Assembly (NCBI GenBank): GCA_944990035.1
Contig: CALYLX010000144.1
Coordinates: 310,001-374,000 of the forward strand
Direction: 5' to 3'
Length of the DNA stretch: 64,000 bases
From: Clitopilus passeckerianus
Taxonomy: Eukaryota; Basidiomycota; Agaricomycetes; Agaricales; Entolomataceae
The notes below the pieces were generated by a model. The model saw only the letters and a program-made list of their open reading frames with translations. It made no database searches and was not told where the DNA came from. This document shows positions 1 to 12,383 of this stretch, piece after piece (within the stretch, counting starts at the first letter, position 1; each line of letters opens with the position of its first letter). A program made the position numbers and the translations under genes.

Positions 1-2480
1 TCGTCAAAACTGACATCCTTCCAACAACCTTCCATGGCCACGGACCTCACAAGAAGCATCCCCGCCCCTGAGGCTGCTGCTGGTGGCGTGACTCCTCCGG
101 CTTCCATATTCAATGTTGAAGATTTCAATTACTTGGAGATGGTATCTGGCCTTACCCAACGACGCTCCTTCCACCGCGACAGATCCGCTCAGCATGCTGC
201 TTCTGCTCACAGCAGCACGCTTTCCAGCGCTATCTTCCCCTCCCGTCTGGCCGGTCGGCCTGCCTGCCAGTATGGAACCTGGAGGCCTTACCCGTCACAT
301 CCAATGGATGGCGACTTCATGAAGACGACGTAGACGTTAGTACCGGTAGCTCTGCCTTCCCTCAGCACAATATTGAACGTCTCGACCTCCCAGGCTTGGA
401 CATACCCTCCCACTGCCACCTCCCAGTTCCTCCCCTACTAACGCCATCCCTCACGACCATATCAAACCTCACTGTCAATCCTCCTTGCTTGGAAGCTCTC
501 CTCATAACGCTGATATCGACGCCAGCATAGTTGCACCAAGAGCATCCTCCCTTCCACACCGACGGCGGAGAAGGTCGAAGGCCTGGTTTTAGCATATGAA
601 TCTGATTGATTCGCTCGGCGCCATGTGAGGACAAGGTCTGCAGCGGTTCTTAGCGAACCCACGACCCCCCCAATCCCGCCTGTTGGTCTTGTAAACGATG
701 ATGGTCTTCACACCCTCCATCGCCACCCACCCACAGAGACGAGACGAAGAAGAATCATGACGTTCCCTCGGTTGCATCTTGACCACCAGCGCCACCAGCA
801 CCAGCATCTGCTACGAAGCCTTCACATGCCGTCGCTGTTACTGCTGTTGAAGTGCCGCACCAGGGGTGTACTTGGGAATAGCATCCCAATCCTCGCCATA
901 GGCTCAGACGTCGGGTTCTACGACTTTTGTCCTCATCATTGGAGCAACATCTACATCAGCACCCGTGGAGGAAGCTGGAGGAGCTTGAGAAATTTCATGA
1001 TGCGGGGAGGATGATGACGTTGCTTCGAATTTGCCACAGGATGGCCAGACTTTTGTCAAGTCATCGGAACGTCCTAGACAACAACATACACGCTGCCCAT
1101 TCCAAGCGGACATTCGCATCCGCTGAGGTGTTTACCTCTGCTGGAGACGCCTATACCTTCCGAGGAAAGGCAGGATGAGGAGAATGTGGGACTTAATGTG
1201 GAGCTGGTGGATGTTCTGGAGGCGAAGCTGCTACTGGTCATGGGGGATGAAGCATGGTGAAGACGGAAAACATGAACACGACCGTCAAGGCAATTCCTTC
1301 CCGTCATCCGTGGACCGCCGCCACATCCACCTTGACCATGGGATAACGACGAGGTCTGCTGGAGGCTGGAGCTTCTACCAAAGTCACGACCCCTCCTCCC
1401 TCCCCATAGGACTTTCCTCTTTAAACCTTCCCTTCGAGGCCTCTGCTAGACACGGGTCGCGCCTACCACCACCTGTAGGAAATCCCACATACTGGGTGGA
1501 TTTACCGCGATGACTCGGTCTTGACTTCTTCCGACCTCGAGGGCGGGTGGTGACCTTCACTCATACCTTGACCACCACCACCACCACTTCCACTCCCAGC
1601 GACAGCAACTCACTCGACGAATTCTTCGCATCTCGCTGTTGCTGTGGCTGAAGTGTTACACCCGCCTTGTGGAAAAGCATGCCGATATCCATATTCGTCG
1701 GAAGCTTGGGGTCATGCGACATCAGGCATTAACATTGGAAGAATCTCGATATCAAGCACCGACAGAGGACGCTACAGAAGAGAGAAGAGAGTAACCGAGA
1801 GTTCTTGATACGATGAACACATCCACGTATACCATACCGCCGTTCCTCGTACAACGTCGTACGCATGCACATCGTCCCGTGATTTCACGACGCCTTCTAC
1901 ATCCAACGTTCACCGGTATCTTCATCTCGGTTGTAGCCAACGTCATAGCCCACCTCGACCTTGGCCCCTCCGTTCACTACAACCGTTGATGGTTACATGG
2001 TGAAGAGTCATTGACAGAGGTTAGAGGAAATTCGGACGGAGGTCGAAGGCGAGGATGAACATTGGGGACCACGGATGGACGAAGAAGACTTTGGCGGCCG
2101 TCCTATACCGACAAATCCTCTGTTATCGCCACTCTTTCTGGCGTTCGCATTCCTACCACCTGCCAAGCCTGGGGTACTTCGAGGAGCGCCGCTGCTGATG
2201 CACACCCGATAGACGAAGGCTTTCCGCACCCATTTAGTCCTACAACTTGGTACAAGACCGAGGTCTTCCGTCTATCAACACGCCCAAGCTCTACAACCGA
2301 GTTTACTTCTGTGCAGATGGTGACTGGTGTTAATGCCAATGCTTCGCATTAGCCTTTGAAAGAGGTACGGGTTGGGGGAATGCGGGGGATTTTGAGATGG
2401 CTTGAAGCTTTATGCGGCCCGTCCTAGGAGGGGTACTTCAGCCTCACGAGGATTGGAGAGAACCTGAGGGGCGAGCCCTC
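1..2480 (+). pseudogene. Degenerate leucine-rich/F-box-like relic (copy R1)
   Basis: No continuous gene can be read here. Short plus-strand stretches look like leucine-rich repeats of fungal F-box proteins: around 350-530 one frame reads QHNIERLDLPGLDIPSHCHL and, further on, a LEALLITLI segment, interrupted by stops and frame changes. The segment at 350-420 is recognisably similar in nucleotides to 17245-17310, so this is one copy of a repeated unit. There is also an internal duplication: about 778-890 resembles about 1558-1690 (runs of CACCAGC/CACCACC followed by a similar CTGTTGCTGTGGCTGAAG stretch). The window begins inside or beside it, so the left end may continue outside. The family assignment is inference; the copy-to-copy similarity is seen directly. 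Confidence 0.35.
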
Positions 2481-2742
2481 AACGACATATGTATACCATT
2501 TGAAGGAATATACATTTATGTATGCCTAGCCCCCGATGTGCATTAGTCTCAAACATCAAAACTACGTTTGATAGAGACCTCGCTTCAACCAGAGATTGAG
2601 GAATCATGAACGTCTACCGTTACCTCCTCACAGCACGCAAGAACTAGTGATCCAAACGGAGGGGGCCAGCCAGATGTTGAGGTTTTGCATTCATTTTATC
2701 ATTGAGTAGATAGCATAGCGCCACTCCTTCAGCACAAATCAG

Positions 2743-4533
2743 TTAAATAAAACTACTTAGAGGAGGGACCTCCTTTATCAGCTTCTCAGCCATCGTTCTG
2801 CACCCTTTATAAAACCGTCGTCCTTGAGCACACTCTGTCTCAGGAAAGATCTCATCAAGGTTCAGGAGAGCGCCAGGATTCTCCATCACGGTGTCAAGAA
2901 CCGGCAGACGGTGAGCCACGGCAAAAGAGAATCGGCAACGACACCTTTTTACGCCCGGATAGGGCCGATTAGTCGCTGTTTCCAGCTTGGCCCCCGTCTC
3001 ACGCATGATCGACACAGAAACATCTTGCCACTTCTGGCAGTAGCTTGCCTGAAAGACAGGGTGGTCACGTCTCTGTGCGGGCATGTGTACTCGTAACCGA
3101 CACTTACCCATGGACCAACAATCACGGCTGGAAGAAACTGGATGTGCTCGAAGAACATACGGGTGGGCCGCAGGAGGAATGGAGCTGCACAATCTAGGAC
3201 GTCATGGTACTGTGTCCTAATCGCATAGTGGAAAATCTCCATTGCGTTGTTTTTGGTCACTTTCCTGTCAAACGGCACCATTGGATCCTCTGATAACTTG
3301 GGACGAAGCATCAAATATGACCCACTTCATGAAAATACGACAGATCCCCATAGCCTGGAAGACACAATACTTCTCTGCAGCAAAGGTTAAATCCCGGAGC
3401 TCGTGGAAAGGTAATCCTGCGAGCTCTGGTGGGCGGGTTGGCGTCATGAATCGCAGGAGTAGGCTGATCGTGGGTGAGCTCTCAGGTACGCGTATCTTGC
3501 TCTCGTTCGAGGCGTCAAAGCCCGTAGCGCATGCATAAAGAATATCCTGGTTGATGTAATGCAGAATTCCATCAGACGATTCTAAAGCGAAGCCATTCAT
3601 AGCCTCGGGTTCTATATCAAGATCCTGAAATTCACCAGGGAGACCAGCAGCCTCAGTCATCCTGGGTATTGCTTCAATGTCGGTCCTGATAGCAGACAAC
3701 CATTCAGCACTCTGGCCTGCGAATGTCGTTTTGTAATTCGCTATTTCAGAGAGCTTGCAAACGGGTATGGACATCATCGCATTGTTTGACCTTTCGCGAT
3801 CGAGGTGAACGCACAGAGCCCTGTGACGCACATCTAGCCATTTTCCATGATAAAGCGACTAAGTGGGTTGATCAGATACGAGGATAGAACAAATAAAGGA
3901 ACCTCACCCAGGATGCGTAGAATTCGGGCGGTAGCTCTTTCAGTATTTCGGGAAATGTGGCATCAATGGCGAGCGGTGCAGCATCATCGGCAAGCTGGGG
4001 GTAGCCATGTTTAAGCGCGTATCCGAGGATGACGATGGCATGGTTCGGAAGAGTGGCTCTTGGACAATGTGAGTTTAACGAATATAGTCCAAAGAAATGG
4101 CGGGCACTCACCGCATCTGCAGGTTGCAGGCATACATCGCAGGGAAGACCTGATATTTCTCCGCAGCTTCGGCCAGATCCTTCAAGACGTCAAATGTGGT
4201 CTCAAGCTCAAGAACTGGTTGAATCGTGGGCGAAATGAATTTGAAGAGCAATGTGAGTATCGAGGCAGGTTCAGTCAGATGCACAAGGTCCTCCGTCGAC
4301 GCTCCCGCAGGTGGGGCAAGAATACCAGTATGGGCTTTCAGATATATAGCTTGGATACGGAATCTTACAGCATCGGAGGACTGATAGGTGACTTCCCCCT
4401 TTTCGTCGTTAACTAGGTGAAGATGAATGAGACCAGTCGACGAGCACGCAAGAGAAAGTAAACTTGCATTCATCCGAGTATCTGATCGATGTATCCATGT
4501 ATGATACTTCCATGGTGTATAACGTAGAGTCAA
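2743..4533 (-). CDS. BTB/POZ protein with two tandem BTB units
   Basis: Agaricomycete-type BTB/POZ protein; such domains mediate protein-protein contacts, but the partner here is unknown. Unit 1 lies at 4533-4108 (GEVTYQSSDAVRFRIQ, then LAEAAEKYQVFPAMYACNLQM). It is spliced at a GTGAGT/AG intron to 4057-3905, a helical part ending FYASW. A second intron leads into an exon starting SLYHGKWLDVRHRALC near 3851, which stays open through a second BTB unit (ESSDGILHYINQ, then TFAAEKYCVFQAMGICRIF). Two more introns lead to the carboxy-terminal exon with a cysteine/arginine patch (KRCRCRF) and stop at 2743. The heptad region AAEKY.VF.AM is the family hallmark and occurs twice. The first exon is uncertain: an upstream stretch from the ATG at 4739 (reading RPRLKRSGAFDPPV) resembles BTB-protein amino termini but I could not fix its splice site. 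It could instead be two genes merged by loss of the first gene's end. Confidence 0.6.
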
Positions 4534-5015
4534 AGTAGAGCAAGGAGAACGGAGAGATGGCCAAGATCAAAGCTGGTGACTTGTCTCGTGACGGGTGGAT
4601 CGAATGCGCCTGAGCGCTTCAAACGAGGCCGAGAAACCTCTGGAAAAGACAACGGTGCGACAGAAGGGGAAACTTCAAGGTCCCCGAGAATCAAGATGTC
4701 CAGGCGTTCAGGTGCAAGCGTCCCCCAAATAAACGCCATGCTGTGACGAGAAATCGTCCTGAACTCGAAAGGGTGAGCGCATTTCAAGGGCTCCATTTGT
4801 AACACTGCATTCCAACCAAGATCCACAAGGGGCCAGGTCCGGATTTTCCGAACCGTCGTTTAGGGCAGGTCGCATGATCCTAAATCAATTCCTGCACACG
4901 CCCTGAGCAGTACATTCTCTTATCACACACCCATACGTTCTCAATCACAAATAGATAGATCCACCGCCCGGAAATACAAGACATAAGAACAAAGTACAGA
5001 TCAGATCATATCGCA
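4534..5015. other. Gap between BTB gene and first P450
   Basis: Holds a minus-strand open stretch (4739 down to about 4590) that may be the first exon of the double-BTB gene. The rest, 4840-5015, is the 3' flank of the P450 gene and shows no recognisable gene. Confidence 0.3.
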
Positions 5016-7216
5016 TTACTCATAGCTGTGAAGCGCCGTTGAATGAATCAATGCCAGAGCTTCGCTCGATCGAGGCTTGATCAAACATTTGAAAGCAGCC
5101 GGTGTACTAGAGAAGCGAAATTAGTTGACTCGTACAGACGTACAACCCAGTTCACCCACACTGCCAATCCGAAGAGGTAATCGTGACTGAGAGGAATAAC
5201 ATCCCCCCTCTCGTCGACTGCTTTCTCGAAATCAAAGACAGCTATAGTAGATGCCAGCGCAATCCAAATAGACTCAAAGGCCATAAAACGGCCAGGACAG
5301 ATACTTGTGAGAACGGTGGTCAATATCTTGTATGGACATGGCATTGATAAGGAGCTTACCGCCTTCCAAACCCGAAGACTGCGTGAGCGGGATCTCGCAC
5401 GCTTGGGTCGATTTGACCGTCCTTCAAGAACCGTTCGGGCTTGAACTCATATGGGTCGGGATAAACGGCGGGATCATGAAGCATGGCCCTTGTACTCGAT
5501 CAGACGGTAGTCCACAAATGGAGGGAAGGATATGCCGTACCATATGTTCGCAATGACAAGGGTCTTAGCCGGAATTCGATAACCCTTGTACTCGTCTTCG
5601 CTTTCTATCACATGAGGAATCCCTGTATCAGGTCGGGTCAGCCGGGGATTGCGCAGAAACATGACAAGAAATGTTATTTGACTAACCTATCGGCGCAATA
5701 GCTCGCCACCTCAGGGACTCCTTTGCGATAGCGGTGATGTATGGAAGGGAATCATAATCTTCAAAGGTGGGCAATCGATCCTTCCCTATCACTTGATCGA
5801 TTTGTTGTTGGGCTTTCCGCAGGATCGCCGGATTTTCGAGGAGAGCAAGGATGCACGAAAACATGGCAGAGGTTCCCTTGTAAAGGACTCAGAATTATAA
5901 CTATCGTGCCTCAAGTAACCCTACCGTATCCGAACCAGCTACCGGGACGTACTGTGAGTAACATGAATTGATATGGTGCTAATGATACTCACCTGAATAC
6001 ATGCTTCCAGCAACGTCCTTGACGATTCCTTCATCCGCGGGATCCCCTTTGCTGTCCTGTAATGCCAGAGAGGCCAGAGACTCTGTTGCATGTCCGTTCG
6101 CCTGCAGTCAACGTTAATACCCCTCCTATCTCAACTGGAAATTGGCCTTACCATCATCTTCTTCGCCTCTTCAAACGGTTTATTCCGCATGGACTCTGGG
6201 TACTTTCTCCATTCCTCAGCTTTCCTTTTGAATGATGCTCCCGGAAACCACTTCGGAACATATCTAAGGAAAGGAAGGATATCAACCCAATAAGCACCTG
6301 GCATGATAGCTTCGACGATGAGACGAAGTCCTGTTTCGGCGTCTGCGACATAAGGATCGTTCTTCTCTTCAATATTAATTCCGTACGTAATCTTCATGAT
6401 GGTTCCGCCGTTGAAGCTGACCGAACAGCATATCAGGATTGTTATTCATACGCAGTGCGGGAGGAAGCTACTCACTGACGAAAGTGGTCCATGAAGTTGA
6501 CTGGATCGGACAAGAGTTTCCGAAGTAAGTGATGAGCACCTTTGACTTCGTGAGGTCGAAATCGGACGGATGCTGAAGCATTGAGATGGCGTTGCAGATA
6601 TTTACGGTGTTGACGCCTGGATTGAGTCAAAGATCAGCGATTGGCCAGAGAATTCGCAAACATTTTACCAAGCTTCCCCTGTCAGAAACCTTTAAACTTG
6701 ATTAAGGTGAGATCCCCAAACGAGTTCACGTACCATACGGCACCATGCCAGTGTTATAGCTAGCACCCATCAACTCCCCAGCCATGATAGGCACGACTCT
6801 ATAAACCGTTACACTCCATTATAATCATCAAGAACTAGCGGCCCTACCTGCTCGAATAAATCGCTGATCGCTTATCTAATAAGTCAACTGCTGCTTCAGC
6901 AGTATCCAACACAATGATCGACATCCCAGCAGCTTCTAAGTGTATCATATCCGTCCCTACATCCGTCGTTGATCAGTGACAGGCTTATACACTTTAAACC
7001 GGACTCACCAAGGTCCTTGCACCACTTGTGATAGGTCACCCATTCCTCAGAAGTTGGTAAGTCGAGAAGGTTGCCCAACAGCGGAAGTTTCTTGGGTCCT
7101 GGCGGAAGGGGGAGATACCTCGCCTTAGCACGTTGCGATTTGACCCAAAGCCCTATAGTAAGGAGAGCACACGCAAGGCCGCTTCGAAAGTCCAAGAAAT
7201 CCGCATAGCATGTCAT
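5016..7216 (-). CDS. Cytochrome P450 monooxygenase, copy 1 (intact)
   Basis: Membrane-anchored class II-type fungal P450, about 500 residues after splicing; a haem-thiolate oxygenase needing a P450 reductase partner, substrate unknown. It starts [10 protein letters not shown] with a short hydrophobic anchor, then the proline hinge [15 protein letters not shown]. Further landmarks are C-helix WRQHR, the I-helix reading AGSDTG, the K-helix pair ESLR, FKPERFL, and the haem loop FGFGRRICPGRF with the cysteine ligand, ending HSYE and a TAA at 5018-5016. About ten introns are needed; splice sites were chosen so that each exon aligns with the two sister genes. Two micro-exons stand out: 10 nt at 6669-6678 (GEAW of the C-helix) and 14 nt at 5925-5938 (AGSDT). 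The last I-helix Thr of the usual AGxDTT is Gly here. It is divergent from the P450 pseudogene at 9734. Confidence 0.88.
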
Positions 7217-7253
7217 ACTGGGCTTCGTGGATTGAGCAGAACCACCTCAGCAT

Positions 7254-7268
7254 GGTTTTTAACCCTTT
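7254..7268 (-). promoter_or_regulatory. Putative core promoter of P450 copy 1
   Basis: On the minus strand this reads AAAGGGTTAAAAACC, about 40-50 bp before the ATG. The other P450 copies have closely similar runs (GGCTTAAAACC, GACTAATAAACC, AAGCTTAAAACAA) at a comparable place, which suggests a shared AT-rich core promoter copied with the genes. Confidence 0.4.
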
Positions 7269-7279
7269 CCAAGCTGCCC

Positions 7280-9660
7280 TGGGATTTGATTCGGGCCGGG
7301 CTTTCTTTGATTAAATTTCAGGGCTTGGACGGCTCCTAATTGCCGATCACAAATATCCAGACAAAGAAATATCAGAAGAAGTTCATGCCACGCGTGAATT
7401 CGCCGAGTAACCAAAGCCAATGTTTGCCATCGTGTCGCCTGTCCTTGTCAAGCTCAGCTTCAGAGGTGAGTTGGTCATAAATATGTGTCCCGAGTAAGGC
7501 TAGAGAAAGGCCCTCTGCTTCGATGTGGTCGTTCAGCTGGAGGGAAAACGTATAGGCTCGTCGCCGGATTATTCGCCATGCCGCTGGTTCAAAGATAGAC
7601 GCACTGTTGACACGATGGGAGCACCCTTGATCGATCAAATAGAATAGATAAGCATTCCACACGCCGGCATGACGTCCCAGAGAAAAATGATGCATAACTC
7701 GAAGTTGGTAAGGTGGTTGTAAAGCAAAATTTTAGTGGATCTGATTATCCCGAAGCCGACATCAAGTCGTTTAGTCGGAGATCGAACGGGTGGTACAAGT
7801 ATTTTGCTGTAAACGGCATATTTTCAATGGTCAACATTTAAAACTGTATCGCCCAGGCGAGTTAAAACCACGAAACTCAGAGAATATTAAGGAATGAGGT
7901 AGATCTTCTACAGTTCTAGACGCCTCCAGAGAATTGTGCCCATTCCAGTTTCTTGTCTCCGATTGAAATCGAGTCCAAATCAATCAGCTGGGGGTCTCGG
8001 CTCGATATAAACCAAAGCAAATGAAGCCAGGCAAAACAGACGCGAGGAGATCGTATCTCAGGTGTGCATGAGGCTCGGTGTCTTTAGCCATTGCTCAAAG
8101 CAATCTCACGGACAGCCGTTTCTGAACTGAGCCAGCCTACCTTATTAATCTAGGGATACAAGAGGGCAAGAAAAGGTCAGCCCTAGAGCGAAATCTGAGG
8201 GGATGTATCTGTCGAGTTATCCCTCGCTTTAAGGCGTGTATTAGGATCAGAAAGCTCTGAGGTAGAATTGAGTGTATCTACCGGCTTTCACGCGACAAAA
8301 CATAGGAATTGGACAAGATTTTGAAGCCGTGGTCGTAGACATTTTCTCCCACATATCTCGGGCTCGGGGGCGAAACCAACGACGATATCCCGAAAGGCCG
8401 GTGATTGCGTAAAATTTCTGATCTACCTGATCAGGCACGATAGCAAAATTGGACTCTGTTCAAGAACCACAAGTACTCTGAGGTATCTCCAATCGTGTGC
8501 AAGGGTACCAAACTAATCGATGGACATTAGCGTCTCCTCATCGAAATGCCTTAACAATGCCCACAGCTAAGGTGCTTCCTTCAAGGAAGCGTTGAAAGTC
8601 TGCCCTCCCAACGAGTTACAAACTGTGCGCTCACAGCATCTCTCTTTCCATGACGGGCATTGACGACACCCGTCGCCCTTAGGTCCAAACTGCTCCCAAG
8701 ACGGTCACCTTAGGCCTCACGATCACAGCGGGCACCAATTAAGCTTACGGTATTGGGCCAGCGTCAGCGTGTTCGCTGCTATGGGGCTCGTCATGAAACG
8801 AAACGCATACGTACCAACAACCTGTTGCTCCTCTCACGTACCCGTGAGCTCCACACGATCCCATGTCATCACCGCGAGTCAAGGCTGCTATTGTGATTCT
8901 AGCTCCTGTTTGGAACTCTTGCTCGATGCCTCTACGCTAATTGATCCCCTGTCTAGTAAATTATGAACGAAATGATGGAGCAGAGATAGGTGGACTAACG
9001 GATAAATTCGCTCTAACCTTTGTGAGGTTAAGAGGCAACTGGTGAATTGAATACTCATGATATGGTAATTATAAACGCTATTCCTTCCTACAGAACAAGC
9101 TCTCGCAGATACCTACGGACTGTGTCAACGACCATTGAGAATTCAACACGGTTTCGTTACAGCCTGACTACCCTATAAGACCTGGGAGATGGCCAGACGG
9201 CAATATCTTGCGGTCCCATGAAAGACGGCTTGCCCCTTCGATTCGCTGTCGAGGGGTCACAGGGCCTTTCAGATGTTTTGTCAGTGAAGTATGCCTGCGC
9301 AACTGCCGCCGTAAACAGCAAACGCGTCTCCCCAAGATATCAATGTGATACGAGATATCGCGGCTGAAGCCTCCGATATCAGGAACTCTTGGACCAACTT
9401 AGAAGCTTGGAGTGTTAAATGTGACGCAATCGTGGCACTTAGGATCACTGTAATCGCTTTAGATTGCCGTTCGCTTTCTGATTGGCTGGTGATGGCCGTT
9501 GGCCAATGAGAATGGAAGTTCCACCGAACGTGTTGTGCTGACATGCCCCTGCCACCAAACCACCATCAAGATTTGACCTAAACTCGAGGCACAAGTACAT
9601 TTCTTTGTGACGACGACTGAAAGTAGCAAATGCCCTGCAAACCGAAAGTCGGCCCGAGCA
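7280..9660. other. Divergent intergenic region between P450 copy 1 and copy 2
   Basis: About 2.4 kb between two head-to-head P450 loci. I see no gene I can support. The longest open frame is minus 7695-7372 (about 107 codons) with no recognisable domain, no paralogue in the window and no splice signals that extend it. The segment 8560-8980 has a slightly different composition but no coding signal I trust. It may contain decayed mobile-element sequence, but no terminal repeats or target duplications were visible. Confidence 0.3.
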
Positions 9661-9671
9661 AGGTTCCGCCA

Positions 9672-9686
9672 AAGCTTAAAACAATC
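9672..9686 (+). promoter_or_regulatory. Core-promoter remnant of P450 copy 2
   Basis: AAGCTTAAAACAATC about 50-60 bp before the ATG at 9734, with GCCGCC-like sequence just upstream. It matches the arrangement seen before the intact P450 copies, showing that the promoter was duplicated with the gene. Confidence 0.35.
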
Positions 9687-9733
9687 ACAGGCGATTTGTG
9701 TTCATTGTCAACGCACGAGGTACGTAGTTGAGT

Positions 9734-11994
9734 ATGGTAGGCCTCCTTGCCTTCTTGAACCTTCGAAGTGTCCTTGTGTGCACTCTCCTCCCTCTAGCCG
9801 TATTGATCAAACTACGGAGGGATGTTAGACGTCTCCCCTTGCCGCTGTGCCCTAAGAAGATCCCATTGCTAGGCAATCTTCTCGACCTGCCGACTTCAGA
9901 GGAATGGGTCACCTATCATCAGTGGTGCCGGGACCTTGGTACGTCCAATCGCTTACAACGCCCTCCCCTGGCATTGTCATTAATTTGGCGGCGGATGTAC
10001 AGGAACGGATCTGATACATCTGGAAGCTGCTGGGGTATCGATTCTTGTGCTTGCTACCGCTGATGCGGGGGTCGATCTGTTGGAGAAGCGCTCATCAAAG
10101 TATTCGAGCAGGTACGAGTGCTAGATCCTTCGTACTCCAACGACAGGAACTAACGATTTACGTAGAATTATGCCTATAATGGCCGGGGAGTTGATGGGTG
10201 CGAAGTACAATACCGGTTTGATACCGTATGGTATGTACTGTGCACATTGGAGCGCGCATCATCCTGATCCAGGCTGACATTCTACCGCAGGGGAGAACTG
10301 GTGACATGTTTTCGCTGCTGCCTCCGAAGCACACCTGCTCATCCTCGGTATAAACAAATCCAGGCGTCGTCATCGTAAACATTTGCAACACCATCTCAAC
10401 GCTGCTTCATCCACCCGATTTCGGCTGTACGAGGTTAAAGCAGCCCATCTCCTCGTTCAACAGCTCCTGGCCGACCCTGTGAACTTCATGGACCATATCC
10501 GACAGTAAGTACTTACTTCACCTCGGCACTCAGGGTGCCCACGACGGATGATCACGATCCTTACCGGTTTCTATTCTAGCATGTCCGCTGGTACTATCAT
10601 GAAGATCACATACGGAATCGACATACAAGAGAAAGACGATCCCTACGTGATCCACACTGAAATTGGCCTATGCCTTATTGGAGCCGCCGTGATCCCTGGT
10701 GCTTTCTGGGTTGATATCCTTCCCATCCTCCGACATGTCCCAAAGTGATTTCCTGGAGCCTCGTTCAAGAGGAAAGCAGAAGAGTGGAGAAAGTATCCTG
10801 AGTTCATACGGAACAAAGCCGTTTGAAGAAACGAAGCGGATGGTGGTACGAGATGGTTCCTATCCTTTTAGCGATTGGGGAGCCCATTCTAATCAACCCT
10901 TCAGGCAGACGGACACGCGACGGAGTCTCTCATGTCTCTGGGATCACATGATGCTAAAGGAGATCCCGGAGAGGAGGAGATCATTAAGGACGTCCCTGGA
11001 AGTATGTATACAGGTAGAGACCCCTAACCGCATCGACATTGGTTCAAGTCGTGATAAATACTCACCGAACCCCCAGCTGGTTCAGATACGGTAAGTACGC
11101 TCTCTTGACAAGTGAATGTTGTCCACTCTGACTATCCCTTCGCAGACGGTTTCCGCAATATTCTCGTGTATTCTTGCTCTTCTTGAGAAGCCGGAGATCC
11201 TGAAAAAAGCCCAAGAGGAAATAGATCGTGTTGTTGGGAACGATCGGTTGCCTACATTCGAAGACTATGATTCTCTCCCTTACCTCACCGCTATCACGAA
11301 ATAGCTGAGGTGGCGAGCTATTGCACCGATAGGTCATCCTTATCCCATCCCAAATCACGGACGCAGGATGACTGACTCGATCTCTTCCAGCGATCCCTCA
11401 CCTAGTAGAAGCCGAAGACGAATACAAGGGTTATCGAATTCCAGCGAAGACCTTGGTTATTCCTAACATCTGGTACGGCATATCATGGTCCTCCCTTTCT
11501 GGTCGATCCAACTTGACAATTAGGGCCATGCTTCATGACCCCGCTGTTTACCCCGACCCATACGGGTCCAAGCCCGAACGCTCCCCCAAGGACGGTCAGA
11601 TCGATCCGAATGTACGTGATCCTGCACAAGCAGTGTTTGCTTTTGGGAGACGGTAAGCGCGTCAATAAACCATAGTCGCGGAAGATATTGATCACCCTCA
11701 TTTCAAGTATCTGCCCCGGTCGTTTTATGGCCAGCGAGGTCATATGGATCGCCTTAGCCTCTACTATAGCTGTCTTCGACTTTGAGAAAGCAGTCGACCA
11801 GAATAGCAATGTCATTCCTCTTCGTCATGATTACCTCTCTGGATGGGCAGTGTGGGCTGTCATGTCGCGTTTCTGTGCGATTTTGCTGATTCTCCTTGGT
11901 TAGTTTACCGACTCCTTTCGAGTGTGCTATCAAACCTCGCTCAAGTGAAGCCTTGGGCCTGATTCAATCGACAGCACTTTACAGCTATGAGTAA
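9734..11994 (+). pseudogene. Cytochrome P450, copy 2 (inverted, inactivated)
   Basis: This locus has the same exon order as the three intact P450s but on the opposite strand, including the 10-nt micro-exon (10291-10300, GENW). Most splice sites survive and long parts still read cleanly ([56 protein letters not shown]). It cannot make a full protein. The hinge is altered (PLCPKK instead of PPGPKK). The Trp after VPK is a TGA at 10746-10748. One extra base near 10816-10824 shifts the frame. The K-helix ESLR has lost its Glu and reads a TAG at 11302-11304. PERFL has become PERSP. The carboxy end (TALYSYE) and stop at 11992-11994 are still recognisable. It lies tail-to-tail with copy 3 and head-to-head with copy 1, so an inversion accompanied or followed the duplication. 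Confidence 0.9.
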
Positions 11995-12383
11995 GGGTAG
12001 CCTTGACTGGAGATGGCATCGTGCTTGAGTGCATTATGTCGTTTGATATGTTTCCTTCGCCTGTCGTGGGCATTACGATTGTTTATTGTATCAGGAATCT
12101 CAATATTTTCTAAGTCATGCAAGCGTTCGCACCACGTTAGCACGGAAAAGGTCGGGTGATATCGAGAACGCTTAGGCGACTTCATAAGGTCGAGGTGTTC
12201 AAGTCCTGGGCTTGGCATTCTCGAGTTCATAGGTGATTGAAGTGGGTATAATCCATATGGACGGGTAAGGAAGACGAATATAACTAGAAGAAGTACGCAT
12301 AGTTGTCAACAATGCCACACGAAATCGACATCGCCTTCCATCAGGTCGAAGTATAGGCTAAATATCGTAAATGGAGCAAGTCA
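11995..12383. other. Convergent spacer between P450 copies 2 and 3
   Basis: About 390 bp between the 3' ends of two convergent P450 loci. An open minus-strand stretch (12230-11985) has no family resemblance and overlaps the pseudogene end. I do not call it. Confidence 0.3.

Noticed and set aside
7372..7695. A 107-codon minus-strand frame upstream of P450 copy 1
   Set aside because: No family, no splice-supported extension, and it lies in a divergent promoter region.
8560..8980. A possible mobile-element segment between P450 copies 1 and 2
   Set aside because: No terminal inverted or long terminal repeats, target duplication or transposase-like peptide could be seen.
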